A stretch of 9,874 bases of DNA, from assembly GCA_964635065.1 (NCBI GenBank), contig CAZWMK010000090.1, forward strand, positions 1 through 9,874, given 5' to 3'. Origin of the DNA: CAZWMK01 sp964635065. Lineage in GTDB: Bacteria > Pseudomonadota > Alphaproteobacteria > Sphingomonadales > Sphingomonadaceae. Below the pieces are notes generated by a model. It was not told the DNA's origin. It was given only the letters and a program-made list of their open reading frames with translations, and made no database searches. Position numbers and translations under genes: made by a program. Below, in pieces: positions 1 to 5,789 of this stretch (positions within the stretch are counted from its first letter, which is position 1; each line of letters opens with the position of its first letter).

Positions 1-354
1 GCCGGTGGCGAAATAATCGAGGAAGAACAAGGGTTCTGCGCCCTGAACGATCAGATCGTTGACGCACATGGCGACAAGATCGATTCCGACCGTGCCATGA
101 CGACCGCTGTCGATGGCGAGTTTGACCTTCGTGCCGACGCCGTCGTTGGCGGCAACCAGCAGCGGATCCTTGTATCCGGCGGCGCGCGGGTCGAAGAACC
201 CGCCAAAGCCGCCAAGTTCGGGATCGGCGCCGGGCCGGGCGGTGGCGCGGGCCAGGGGGGCGATGGCCTTGACCAGAGCATTGCCGGCTGCAATCGACAC
301 ACCGGCCTGCGCATAGGTATAGGGCTTATTGGGGTTTTGATCGTGACTGGACAT
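1..354 (-). CDS. purM: Phosphoribosylformylglycinamidine cyclo-ligase (AIR synthetase), N-terminal part
   Basis: PurM closes the imidazole ring of FGAM with ATP to give AIR in de novo purine synthesis, as a soluble cytoplasmic dimer. The minus strand is open from an ATG at 354 to the window edge: 118 codons, about a third of the usual ~345-370 residues, with no stop because the gene is cut. Family landmarks visible are a glycine-rich LGGFGGFFD around residues 48-56, the nucleotide-binding NDGVGTKVKLA, and then GIDLVAMCVNDLIVQGAEP followed by LFFLDYFATG, which is almost invariant in PurM. The start is chosen because the protein begins just before the usual YTYAQAGV segment. No clear Shine-Dalgarno sequence precedes it. 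It is transcribed divergently from the DUF2066-like gene. The rest of purM, and often purN, would lie to the left. Identification is very secure; the exact start is less so. Confidence 0.96.
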   Translation of the reverse strand, partial: MSSHDQNPNKPYTYAQAGVSIAAGNALVKAIAPLARATARPGADPELGGFGGFFDPRAAGYKDPLLVAANDGVGTKVKLAIDSGRHGTVGIDLVAMCVNDLIVQGAEPLFFLDYFATG

Positions 355-369
355 GGCAGGGAGCCATAT

Positions 370-385
370 AGCGTTGTTGAACGCT
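370..385. repeat. Perfect 6-bp inverted repeat with 4-nt loop in the purM/DUF2066 divergent gap
   Basis: AGCGTT and AACGCT are exact reverse complements separated by GTTG. The element lies 15 bp upstream of the purM start codon and about 40 bp upstream of the divergent gene. It is placed where an operator for either gene, or a small hairpin in the purM leader, would sit. It matches no operator I know. Short perfect repeats also occur by chance, so this is only a candidate site. Confidence 0.35.
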
Positions 386-404
386 TTTCGACTCCCAATA
401 TGAG
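377..404 (+). promoter_or_regulatory. Possible sigma70-type promoter for the DUF2066-perM-hdaA-ppk gene set
   Basis: TTGAAC at 377-382 and TATGAG at 399-404 are separated by 16 bp, each matching four of six consensus positions. The predicted transcript would begin near 411, leaving a short leader before the ATG at 427. The -35 half overlaps the inverted repeat at 370-385. An imperfect second repeat, GACTC (390-394) and GAGTC (402-406), spans the -10 region. If this promoter is real, the in-frame ATG at 400 lies inside the -10 box and cannot be the start. Based on consensus matching only. Confidence 0.3.
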
Positions 405-426
405 TCTCGAGCATGGCAAGGCGGTG

Positions 427-1716
427 ATGGTGCGTCGGTTCCTGTCGGTTCTTTCGGTTTTGGGCCTTGTCTGGCTTGCACCTGTTGCTGTCCCCTTGGC
501 GCTGGCGGAGGAGGGAGCGGCCGGTTTTACCGTGACCGCAATCAACGTCGATGTTGCGGCGAAAAACGCGCAGGCCGCGCGTGACGGCGCCTTTCGAGAG
601 GCGCAGCGCAAAGCTTGGCCACTCCTTTGGGCACGGATGACGGGGCAGCCTGCAACGCAGGCGCCGCGCCTAGGCGACAGCGCACTCGATGGCATTGTCG
701 CTGCCATCGAAATCCAGAACGAAAGTTTTTCCGACAAACGTTATATCGGTCGTCTTGCCGTAGTGTTCGATCGTCAGCGGTCGGCCCGTTATCTTGGCGG
801 TGATGCGAGCGTGCTGCAATCGGCGCCGATGTTGCTCATGCCGCTCATGATCGATGGTGGTGCACGCATCGGCTATGACAATGCCTCGCCCTGGCTTGCC
901 GCATGGCGGCGGCTGCGCAGCGGGGTCAGCCCGATCGACTATGTGCGTGCGCCCGGGAATGCCACCGATGCTTTGCTGTTGAACGGCTGGCAGGCGCGGC
1001 GCGACGATCGCATGCTGTGGCGAACGATATTGCCGCGTTATGGTGCTGAAAATGTCCTTACCGCGCAGGTTCAACTGGTTCGAAGCTACCCCGGCGGCCC
1101 GCTGCAAGGCGTTTTCGAAGCACGCCATGGTCCTGATGCCAAATTATTGGCGCGTTTCAGACTTTCCGTGAAAAGCGCGGCGGAGCTTGACCGCATGCTG
1201 GATCTGGGCGTCAGTCGGATCGATAAAGCCTATGCCGACGCCTTGCGTGCCGGCGTGCTGAAAGGCGATCCTTCACTGACGGTCGAATTGGATGCCGACC
1301 TGATGGCCGCCCCGCAACTGGCCGTTGCAGCAACGGCGGACAATGGCCTGCTGCTGATCGCGGAGACGCCGGATGGAGCCGCGCTGGCACAGGTCGAATC
1401 GCTATTGCGTGGCACGCCCACGGTCAGCAGTGTTTCGATTGCCAGCCTTGCACTGGGTGGCAACAGTCAGTTCCGTCTCGGCCTTGGCAGCAATTCTGCA
1501 TGGCTCGTCTGGCATCTCGACCAGCGCGGCTGGCGTCTCATGGAAACAGCGCAAGGCTGGTATCTGCGCCGCCGCGCGGCGTCTGATCCGCGTCCGCCAC
1601 AACCCTTGCCCGATGCGGCAGCGGGCGGGCAACCTCCATCCAGCGCGTCGGGGGCGAATGTGCGGGGCGATGCCGGCAGCGCACCGCGCGACCTGCTGCC
1701 CGCAGGAGTGGAATGA
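427..1716 (+). CDS. Exported DUF2066-like protein of unknown function
   Basis: A 429-residue protein of unknown function. The N terminus is a typical Sec signal peptide: MVRR, a hydrophobic core over residues 5-26 and an AxA-type site (ALA|EE) after residue 27, so the mature protein should be periplasmic or outer-membrane associated. From residue ~34, the pattern FTVTAINVDVAAKNAQAARDG, followed by a helix rich in A/R and ending WARMTG, and then a YIGRLAVVFD strand near 100, resembles the conserved core of DUF2066 (COG3249-like) proteins; this is recalled, not searched. The last ~50 residues are rich in Pro, Ala and Gly and are probably disordered. ATG 427 is chosen because it gives a clean signal peptide and is preceded by a weak AAGGCGG; ATG 400 and GTG 424 are in-frame alternatives. 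The frame is open back to 97, but that part is antisense to purM. The stop overlaps the next start (ATGA), implying translational coupling. Confidence 0.75.
   Translation: MVRRFLSVLSVLGLVWLAPVAVPLALAEEGAAGFTVTAINVDVAAKNAQAARDGAFREAQRKAWPLLWARMTGQPATQAPRLGDSALDGIVAAIEIQNESFSDKRYIGRLAVVFDRQRSARYLGGDASVLQSAPMLLMPLMIDGGARIGYDNASPWLAAWRRLRSGVSPIDYVRAPGNATDALLLNGWQARRDDRMLWRTILPRYGAENVLTAQVQLVRSYPGGPLQGVFEARHGPDAKLLARFRLSVKSAAELDRMLDLGVSRIDKAYADALRAGVLKGDPSLTVELDADLMAAPQLAVAATADNGLLLIAETPDGAALAQVESLLRGTPTVSSVSIASLALGGNSQFRLGLGSNSAWLVWHLDQRGWRLMETAQGWYLRRRAASDPRPPQPLPDAAAGGQPPSSASGANVRGDAGSAPRDLLPAGVE
1704..1708 (+). promoter_or_regulatory. Ribosome binding site AGGAG of the perM-like gene
   Basis: AGGAG lies inside the last codons of the upstream gene. 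It is 4 nt before the ATG at 1713 and 7 nt before a second in-frame ATG at 1716. The spacing favours 1716 slightly, although 1713 gives the ATGA stop/start overlap. The two proteins differ by one Met only. Confidence 0.6.
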
Positions 1717-2837
1717 TGGCGGGTTTGACGGATGGACAAGGGCGAAACCGGCGTATCCACTGGGGCTGGCTTATCGTCCTTACGGTGGTCTGCCTGTTTT
1801 TCTACGCGACGTCGGGCATTGTTGGCCCGTTTCTGGCGGGCGCGGTGATCGCCTATCTGCTGGATCCGCTGACGGCGCGTCTGGAGACGCGCGGCATGGC
1901 GCGCTGGATGGCGGCCAGTCTCGTGTTGGTGCTGTTCTTTGGTTTTATCACGGCGCTCGCTCTGGCACTGGCGCCGGTCATTCAGGCCCAACTGCTGCAG
2001 CTGATGGACAGCCTGCCCGGCATTGTGGATCAGGTCATGCCGGCGCTGCGCGACTTCGCGGCCCGCATAGGTGCAACTGCGGCGCTCGACACGGCCGGCA
2101 CGCGCCTCTTGCAGCAGGCAGCGGCTTGGCTGACCGCGTCGCTTGGCGACATTGTCGCCAGCGGGCTGGCCTTTTTCAACCTGCTGACGCTTGTCGTGGT
2201 GACACCTGTCGTCGCCTTTTATGTCCTCAAGGATTATGAGGCAGTGACCCGGCGCATCGACCAGAGCTGGCCGCCGCGCCATGCCGCGACGATCCGCAGG
2301 CTGCTAGGCCAGATCGACACGGCGCTGTCGGGCTTTATTCGCGGACAGTCGCTGGTCTGCTGCGCCCTGGCTGGGCTCTATGCAATCGGCTGGGGACTGA
2401 TCGGACTGGATTATTTCTTTGTTCTCGCGCTTTTGGCCGGACTTTTGGGCTTCGTGCCCTTTGTCGGCCCGGTCGTTGGCGTCGGTCTGAGCGTGCTTGT
2501 CGCCCTTGGTCAGTGGGGGATCGATCCGGTGATGATCGGGCTGGTGCTGCTTGTTTTCGTTGTCGTGCAAGGACTGGAAGGGGCGGTGCTGACGCCGAAC
2601 CTGATCGGCAACCGGATTGGCCTGCATCCGCTGTGGGTGCTGTTCGCTGTTTTCGCCGGTGGCGAATTGATGGGCGTTGTCGGTATCTTCCTGTCGGTGC
2701 CAGTCGCCGCCATGATGGGGGTGATCGTCCGCTGGATGCTGGCGCGCTATTACCAAAGCGCACTTTATCATGGCCATCAGCCTGAGGGTCATGATGCGAA
2801 AGCGCCCGGCCATGCCGTGATACGGCAGGACGCGTGA
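1713..2837 (+). CDS. AI-2E/PerM-family (UPF0118) transporter-like membrane protein
   Basis: A 374-residue polytopic inner-membrane protein. Hydrophobic segments lie at about residues 18-34, 36-52, 66-89, 148-173, 212-231, 234-264, 272-289 and 305-335, with an amphipathic soluble stretch (90-147) between the third and fourth. This layout is typical of the family (Pfam AI-2E_transport). Family signatures are DYFFVLALLAGLLGFVPFVGP at 233-253, then LTPNLIGNRIGLHPLWVL at 293-310 and GGELMGVVGIFLSVPVAA at 316-333. Members include TqsA (AI-2 export) and Na+/H+ antiporters; substrate cannot be inferred and no AI-2 gene is seen here, so the family name should not be read as function. The start overlaps the preceding stop, and the stop overlaps the GTG of the hdaA-like gene (GTGA). 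I recall a perM-like gene next to hdaA in other alphaproteobacteria. Family assignment is secure. Confidence 0.9.
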   Translation: MMAGLTDGQGRNRRIHWGWLIVLTVVCLFFYATSGIVGPFLAGAVIAYLLDPLTARLETRGMARWMAASLVLVLFFGFITALALALAPVIQAQLLQLMDSLPGIVDQVMPALRDFAARIGATAALDTAGTRLLQQAAAWLTASLGDIVASGLAFFNLLTLVVVTPVVAFYVLKDYEAVTRRIDQSWPPRHAATIRRLLGQIDTALSGFIRGQSLVCCALAGLYAIGWGLIGLDYFFVLALLAGLLGFVPFVGPVVGVGLSVLVALGQWGIDPVMIGLVLLVFVVVQGLEGAVLTPNLIGNRIGLHPLWVLFAVFAGGELMGVVGIFLSVPVAAMMGVIVRWMLARYYQSALYHGHQPEGHDAKAPGHAVIRQDA

Positions 2838-3475
2838 ACGATCAGATTGCTCTGCCACTGGCCTATCGTGCGGCGCATGGCGAGGCGGACTTTTTCGTCT
2901 CGGACGCAAACCGCGAGGCCGTGCGCCATATCGGCAAGCCATCGCTGTGGCCGGTCAGAGCCTGCCTGATCATCGGCCCGGAAGCATCGGGCAAGACACA
3001 TCTGGCGCGTATTTTTCAAGGCATGCAGCGCGGCCCTGTCGACTTGCGTGAAGATGTTGATCGCCAGCGCGATGAGGAGGCGTTGTTTCACGCATGGAAC
3101 CGTGCGGTGGCGGGCGGCCCTGTCCTGCTGATGACGGCGCGCACTCCCCCCCTGATGTGGAATATCCGTCTTCCCGATCTCGCGTCGCGCCTTGCCGCCA
3201 CGCCGCAAGTGGCGATCCGGGCACCAGATGATGCGTTGTTGTCGGCGATGATGGCGAAGCAGTTCCGGGACCGGGGTGTGACCGTCGCGCCATCGGTGAT
3301 GAATTACATCATGACGCGGATCGAACGCAGCTTTGCCGACGTTGCCCATGTTGTCGCGACGCTCGATGCCGGCGCACTCGCCGCAGGGCGCGCCATCACG
3401 ATTCCGCTTGCCCGGTCGCTGCTCTGGCCCGACGATCCCGCGGATGTCATGGTATCGTCATCAAATCTGGCCTAG
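2834..3475 (+). CDS. hdaA: HdaA-like DnaA-paralogue AAA+ protein (regulatory inactivation of DnaA)
   Basis: A 213-residue relative of Hda/HdaA, which loads on the DNA sliding clamp and stimulates ATP hydrolysis by DnaA so that replication fires once per cycle. Visible features: an N-terminal clamp-binding motif QIALPLAY (residues 4-11); Walker A GPEASGKTHLA (48-58, Lys54); a probable sensor-1 strand LLMTARTPP (98-106); box VII LPDLASRL with arginine finger Arg119; and a C-terminal lid helix ending ITIPLARSLL. The stretch between Walker A and ALFHAWN is short (about 25 residues, against ~45 in E. coli Hda), and Walker B is poor: PVDLREDVD lacks the usual hydrophobic strand ending in adjacent acids. 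The protein has no DnaA DNA-binding domain, as expected for Hda. The start is GTG, preceded by GGCAGGA at 2824-2830; no in-frame ATG lies before Met64. It overlaps the perM-like stop by 4 bp, and ppk follows closely. A C7 run at 3146-3152 keeps frame. Confidence 0.88.
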   Translation: MNDQIALPLAYRAAHGEADFFVSDANREAVRHIGKPSLWPVRACLIIGPEASGKTHLARIFQGMQRGPVDLREDVDRQRDEEALFHAWNRAVAGGPVLLMTARTPPLMWNIRLPDLASRLAATPQVAIRAPDDALLSAMMAKQFRDRGVTVAPSVMNYIMTRIERSFADVAHVVATLDAGALAAGRAITIPLARSLLWPDDPADVMVSSSNLA

Positions 3476-3478
3476 TGT

Positions 3479-3484
3479 GGAGGG
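3479..3484 (+). promoter_or_regulatory. Strong ribosome binding site GGAGGG that decides the ppk start
   Basis: GGAGGG directly abuts the first in-frame ATG (3485), which leaves no spacing for initiation, but is 9 nt before the second in-frame ATG at 3494. The second ATG is therefore the more likely start. It is the strongest Shine-Dalgarno sequence in the window. Confidence 0.65.
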
Positions 3485-3493
3485 ATGAATAAA

Positions 3494-5641
3494 ATGATTG
3501 ACCATCCCGTAACCAACGCAGCTTCTGAAACAGGCGCCCGTTATTTCAATCGCGAATTGTCCTGGCTTGCCTTCAATGCACGTGTGCTTGAAGAAGCGGG
3601 CAATCCCCGGCACCCGCTGCTTGAACGGCTGCGTTTCCTGTCGATTTCGGGTAATAACCTTGACGAATTCTACATGGTGCGCGTCGCCGGCCTGCGTGGT
3701 CAGGTCGATCAAGGGGTTGAAACCCTGTCCGCCGAAGGGATGACCCCGGCCCGGCAACTGACCGCGATCGTTGCCAAGGCCGATGCCCTGATGGCGCAAC
3801 AGCAGAAAATGTGGGGCGAACTGCGGCAATTGCTGGCCAAGGCCGCCTTTCATGTCGTGGCGGCAAAGGATCTGACAGCCGGGGAAGAAAAATGGCTGGC
3901 CAATCACTTCCTTGCCCAGATTTTTCCGGTGCTGACACCGCAGGCGATCGATCCGGCGCATCCGTTTCCGTTCATACCGAATACCGGATTCAGCATCATC
4001 ATGGAGCTGAAGCGCATCAGCGACGGAACCGAGCTGCGCGCGCTTTTGATGCTGCCTTCGCTGCTTCCGCGCTTCGTGCGCCTGCCTGGGAAGACAGTGC
4101 GCTTCATTGCACTTGAAAATGTCATCCGCCTATTCTTCGGACAGGTTTTTCCCGGCTATGAACTGGTTGGCGGCGGCGCCTTCCGCATCATTCGCGATTC
4201 GGACATCGAAATCGAGGAAGAAGCCGAAGATCTCGTTCGCTTCTTCCAAAGCGCGATCAAGCGGCGCAAGCGCGGTAAGGTGATCCGTCTCAAACTGGAA
4301 GCCGCGATGCCGGATTCCCTGAAATCGATGCTGCGCGACGAACTTCATGTCGAGGAACGCGATCTTACCGAGATCGACGGCATTCTTGGCATTGCCGAAC
4401 TGGCGCAGCTCGTCGAGGAAGACCGGCCCGATCTCAAATTCGAGCCCTATGCCGCACGTTTTCCCGAACGCATCCGCGAGCATGGCGGCGACTGTTTTGC
4501 CGCAATTCGCGCCAAGGACATCGTCGTTCATCACCCCTATGAAAGTTTTGATGTCGTCCTTGCCTTTCTGCGGCAGGCGGCGGCCGATCCCGATGTGGTG
4601 GCGATCAAGCAGACGCTTTATCGGGCCGGCAAGCAATCGGCGGTCGTACGCGCGCTGATCGATGCGGCCGAAGCAGGAAAGTCGGTGACGGCAGTCGTCG
4701 AGCTCAAGGCGCGTTTCGACGAAGAACAGAATCTGATGTGGGCGGCCGCACTCGAACGCGCGGGCGTGCAGGTCGTCTATGGCTTCATCGAATGGAAGAC
4801 GCACGCCAAGGTGTCGATGGTCGTCCGCCGCGAAGGCCCCGAACTCAGGACATACTGTCACTTCGGCACGGGCAATTACCATCCGATCACGGCGCGCATC
4901 TACACCGACCTCAGCTATTTCACTGCCGATCCGGTTCTGGCGCATGATGCCGCGCAAATGTTCAATTATATCACCGGCTATGTGAAGCCGACACGGTTGC
5001 AACGGCTCAGCATGTCGCCGGGGGGTATTCGAGACAAGCTGTTTGAATTGATCGACGCCGAAATCGCCAATGCACAGGCCGGAAAGCCTGCCGCGATCTG
5101 GGCAAAGATGAACTCTCTCGTTGATCCGGCGCTCATCGACCGGCTGTATGAGGCCAGCGGGGCAGGGGTCGAGATCGATCTTGTCATCCGCGGTATCTGC
5201 TGCCTGAAGCCGGGCGTGCCGGGCCTGTCGGACAATATCCGCGTGCGCTCGATCATCGGTCGTTTCCTGGAGCACAGCCGTATCGTCGCCTTTGCCAATG
5301 GGCATGAAATGCCGTCGCGCCGCGCGCGATTGTTCATCTCGTCGGCGGACTGGATGCCGCGCAATTTCGATCGCCGTGTCGAACTCATGGTCCCGATCCT
5401 GAATTCGACAGTGCATGCCCAGATTCTCGATCAGGTGATGCTGGCCAATCTCAAGGATACCGAACAGAGCTGGGAACTGCTGCCCGATGGCCACTATGAA
5501 CGGGTCAAGCCGGGGACACACCCCTTCAATCTGCATCGTTATTTCATGACCAATCCTTCGTTGTCCGGTCGCGGTCATGCCTTGAAAGACCAGGGCGGCG
5601 TGCCGCGTCTGGTTCTGGAAACCGACGAGGAATGCGGTTGA
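3494..5641 (+). CDS. ppk1: Polyphosphate kinase 1
   Basis: PPK1 reversibly polymerises the gamma phosphate of ATP into inorganic polyphosphate, usually as a membrane-associated homotetramer. The 715-residue product has the family's normal length (E. coli 688) and its domain order: N domain (~15-120) with YFNRELSWLAFN at 17-28 and NNLDEFYMVR; a head domain (~125-330); and two phospholipase-D-like C domains (~335-500 and ~507-680). The autophosphorylated histidine is His437 in KTHAK. His456, in CHFGTGNYH, follows 19 residues later, exactly as His435/His454 in E. coli. His594, in GRFLEHSRI, matches E. coli His592. All key residues are present, so the enzyme should be active. The start at 3494 is chosen on ribosome-site spacing; 3485 would add MNK. 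The gene begins under 20 bp after the hdaA-like stop, so it is probably in the same operon, with a Ppx/GppA gene downstream. A 510-aa antisense frame across it is a shadow. Confidence 0.97.
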   Translation: MIDHPVTNAASETGARYFNRELSWLAFNARVLEEAGNPRHPLLERLRFLSISGNNLDEFYMVRVAGLRGQVDQGVETLSAEGMTPARQLTAIVAKADALMAQQQKMWGELRQLLAKAAFHVVAAKDLTAGEEKWLANHFLAQIFPVLTPQAIDPAHPFPFIPNTGFSIIMELKRISDGTELRALLMLPSLLPRFVRLPGKTVRFIALENVIRLFFGQVFPGYELVGGGAFRIIRDSDIEIEEEAEDLVRFFQSAIKRRKRGKVIRLKLEAAMPDSLKSMLRDELHVEERDLTEIDGILGIAELAQLVEEDRPDLKFEPYAARFPERIREHGGDCFAAIRAKDIVVHHPYESFDVVLAFLRQAAADPDVVAIKQTLYRAGKQSAVVRALIDAAEAGKSVTAVVELKARFDEEQNLMWAAALERAGVQVVYGFIEWKTHAKVSMVVRREGPELRTYCHFGTGNYHPITARIYTDLSYFTADPVLAHDAAQMFNYITGYVKPTRLQRLSMSPGGIRDKLFELIDAEIANAQAGKPAAIWAKMNSLVDPALIDRLYEASGAGVEIDLVIRGICCLKPGVPGLSDNIRVRSIIGRFLEHSRIVAFANGHEMPSRRARLFISSADWMPRNFDRRVELMVPILNSTVHAQILDQVMLANLKDTEQSWELLPDGHYERVKPGTHPFNLHRYFMTNPSLSGRGHALKDQGGVPRLVLETDEECG

Positions 5642-5665
5642 GCCGTGGCGATTGCTTGCCATGGC
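5642..5665 (+). terminator. Hairpin directly after the ppk stop codon (weak terminator or RNA-stability element)
   Basis: GCCGTGGC (5642-5649) and GCCATGGC (5658-5665) can form an 8-bp stem containing one G-U pair, closed by an 8-nt loop, starting at the base after the ppk TGA. No T-run follows, so it is not a textbook intrinsic terminator. It could slow readthrough into ppx, protect the ppk mRNA 3' end, or be fortuitous. The rest of the gap to 5789 holds no further clear gene. Confidence 0.3.
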
Positions 5666-5780
5666 CGGAGTGCGCTCTTATCAGTGCGGCGTAGTTTTTC
5701 CTGACGAGGACCGGCGCTTGGCTTCCCTCATGCATAACGATGACGGGCACATGTCTCGCTTCGAGCATAAACGCCGGACC

Positions 5781-5784
5781 GAGG
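5781..5784 (+). promoter_or_regulatory. Ribosome binding site GAGG supporting ppx start at 5790
   Basis: GAGG lies 5 nt before the ATG at 5790. Neither of the in-frame upstream ATGs at 5730 and 5751 has a comparable purine-rich site, so this favours the shorter form of the protein. Confidence 0.45.
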
Positions 5785-5789
5785 ATGCC

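Noticed and set aside
97..426. N-terminal extension of the DUF2066-like protein
   Set aside because: This stretch is antisense to purM, whose reading frame is clearly real, and it would bury the signal peptide inside the protein.
1467..2282. A 271-codon minus-strand frame across the DUF2066/perM junction
   Set aside because: It is opposite two well-supported genes; its composition, very rich in Arg, Gln and His, is typical of a shadow frame.
1713..2837. Reading the AI-2E family membrane protein as evidence of AI-2 quorum sensing
   Set aside because: The family name covers proteins with varied substrates, and there is no luxS, lsr or related gene in the window.
4130..5662. A 510-codon open frame on the minus strand across ppk
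   Set aside because: It is fully antisense to a gene with all PPK1 catalytic residues, and its translation is rich in Arg, His and Asp with no recognisable fold. Strong G/C third-position bias commonly opens such frames.
5652..5729. TTG-initiated extension of Ppx/GppA
   Set aside because: The codons look unlike the rest of the gene, there is no ribosome site, and the extension would overlap the post-ppk hairpin.
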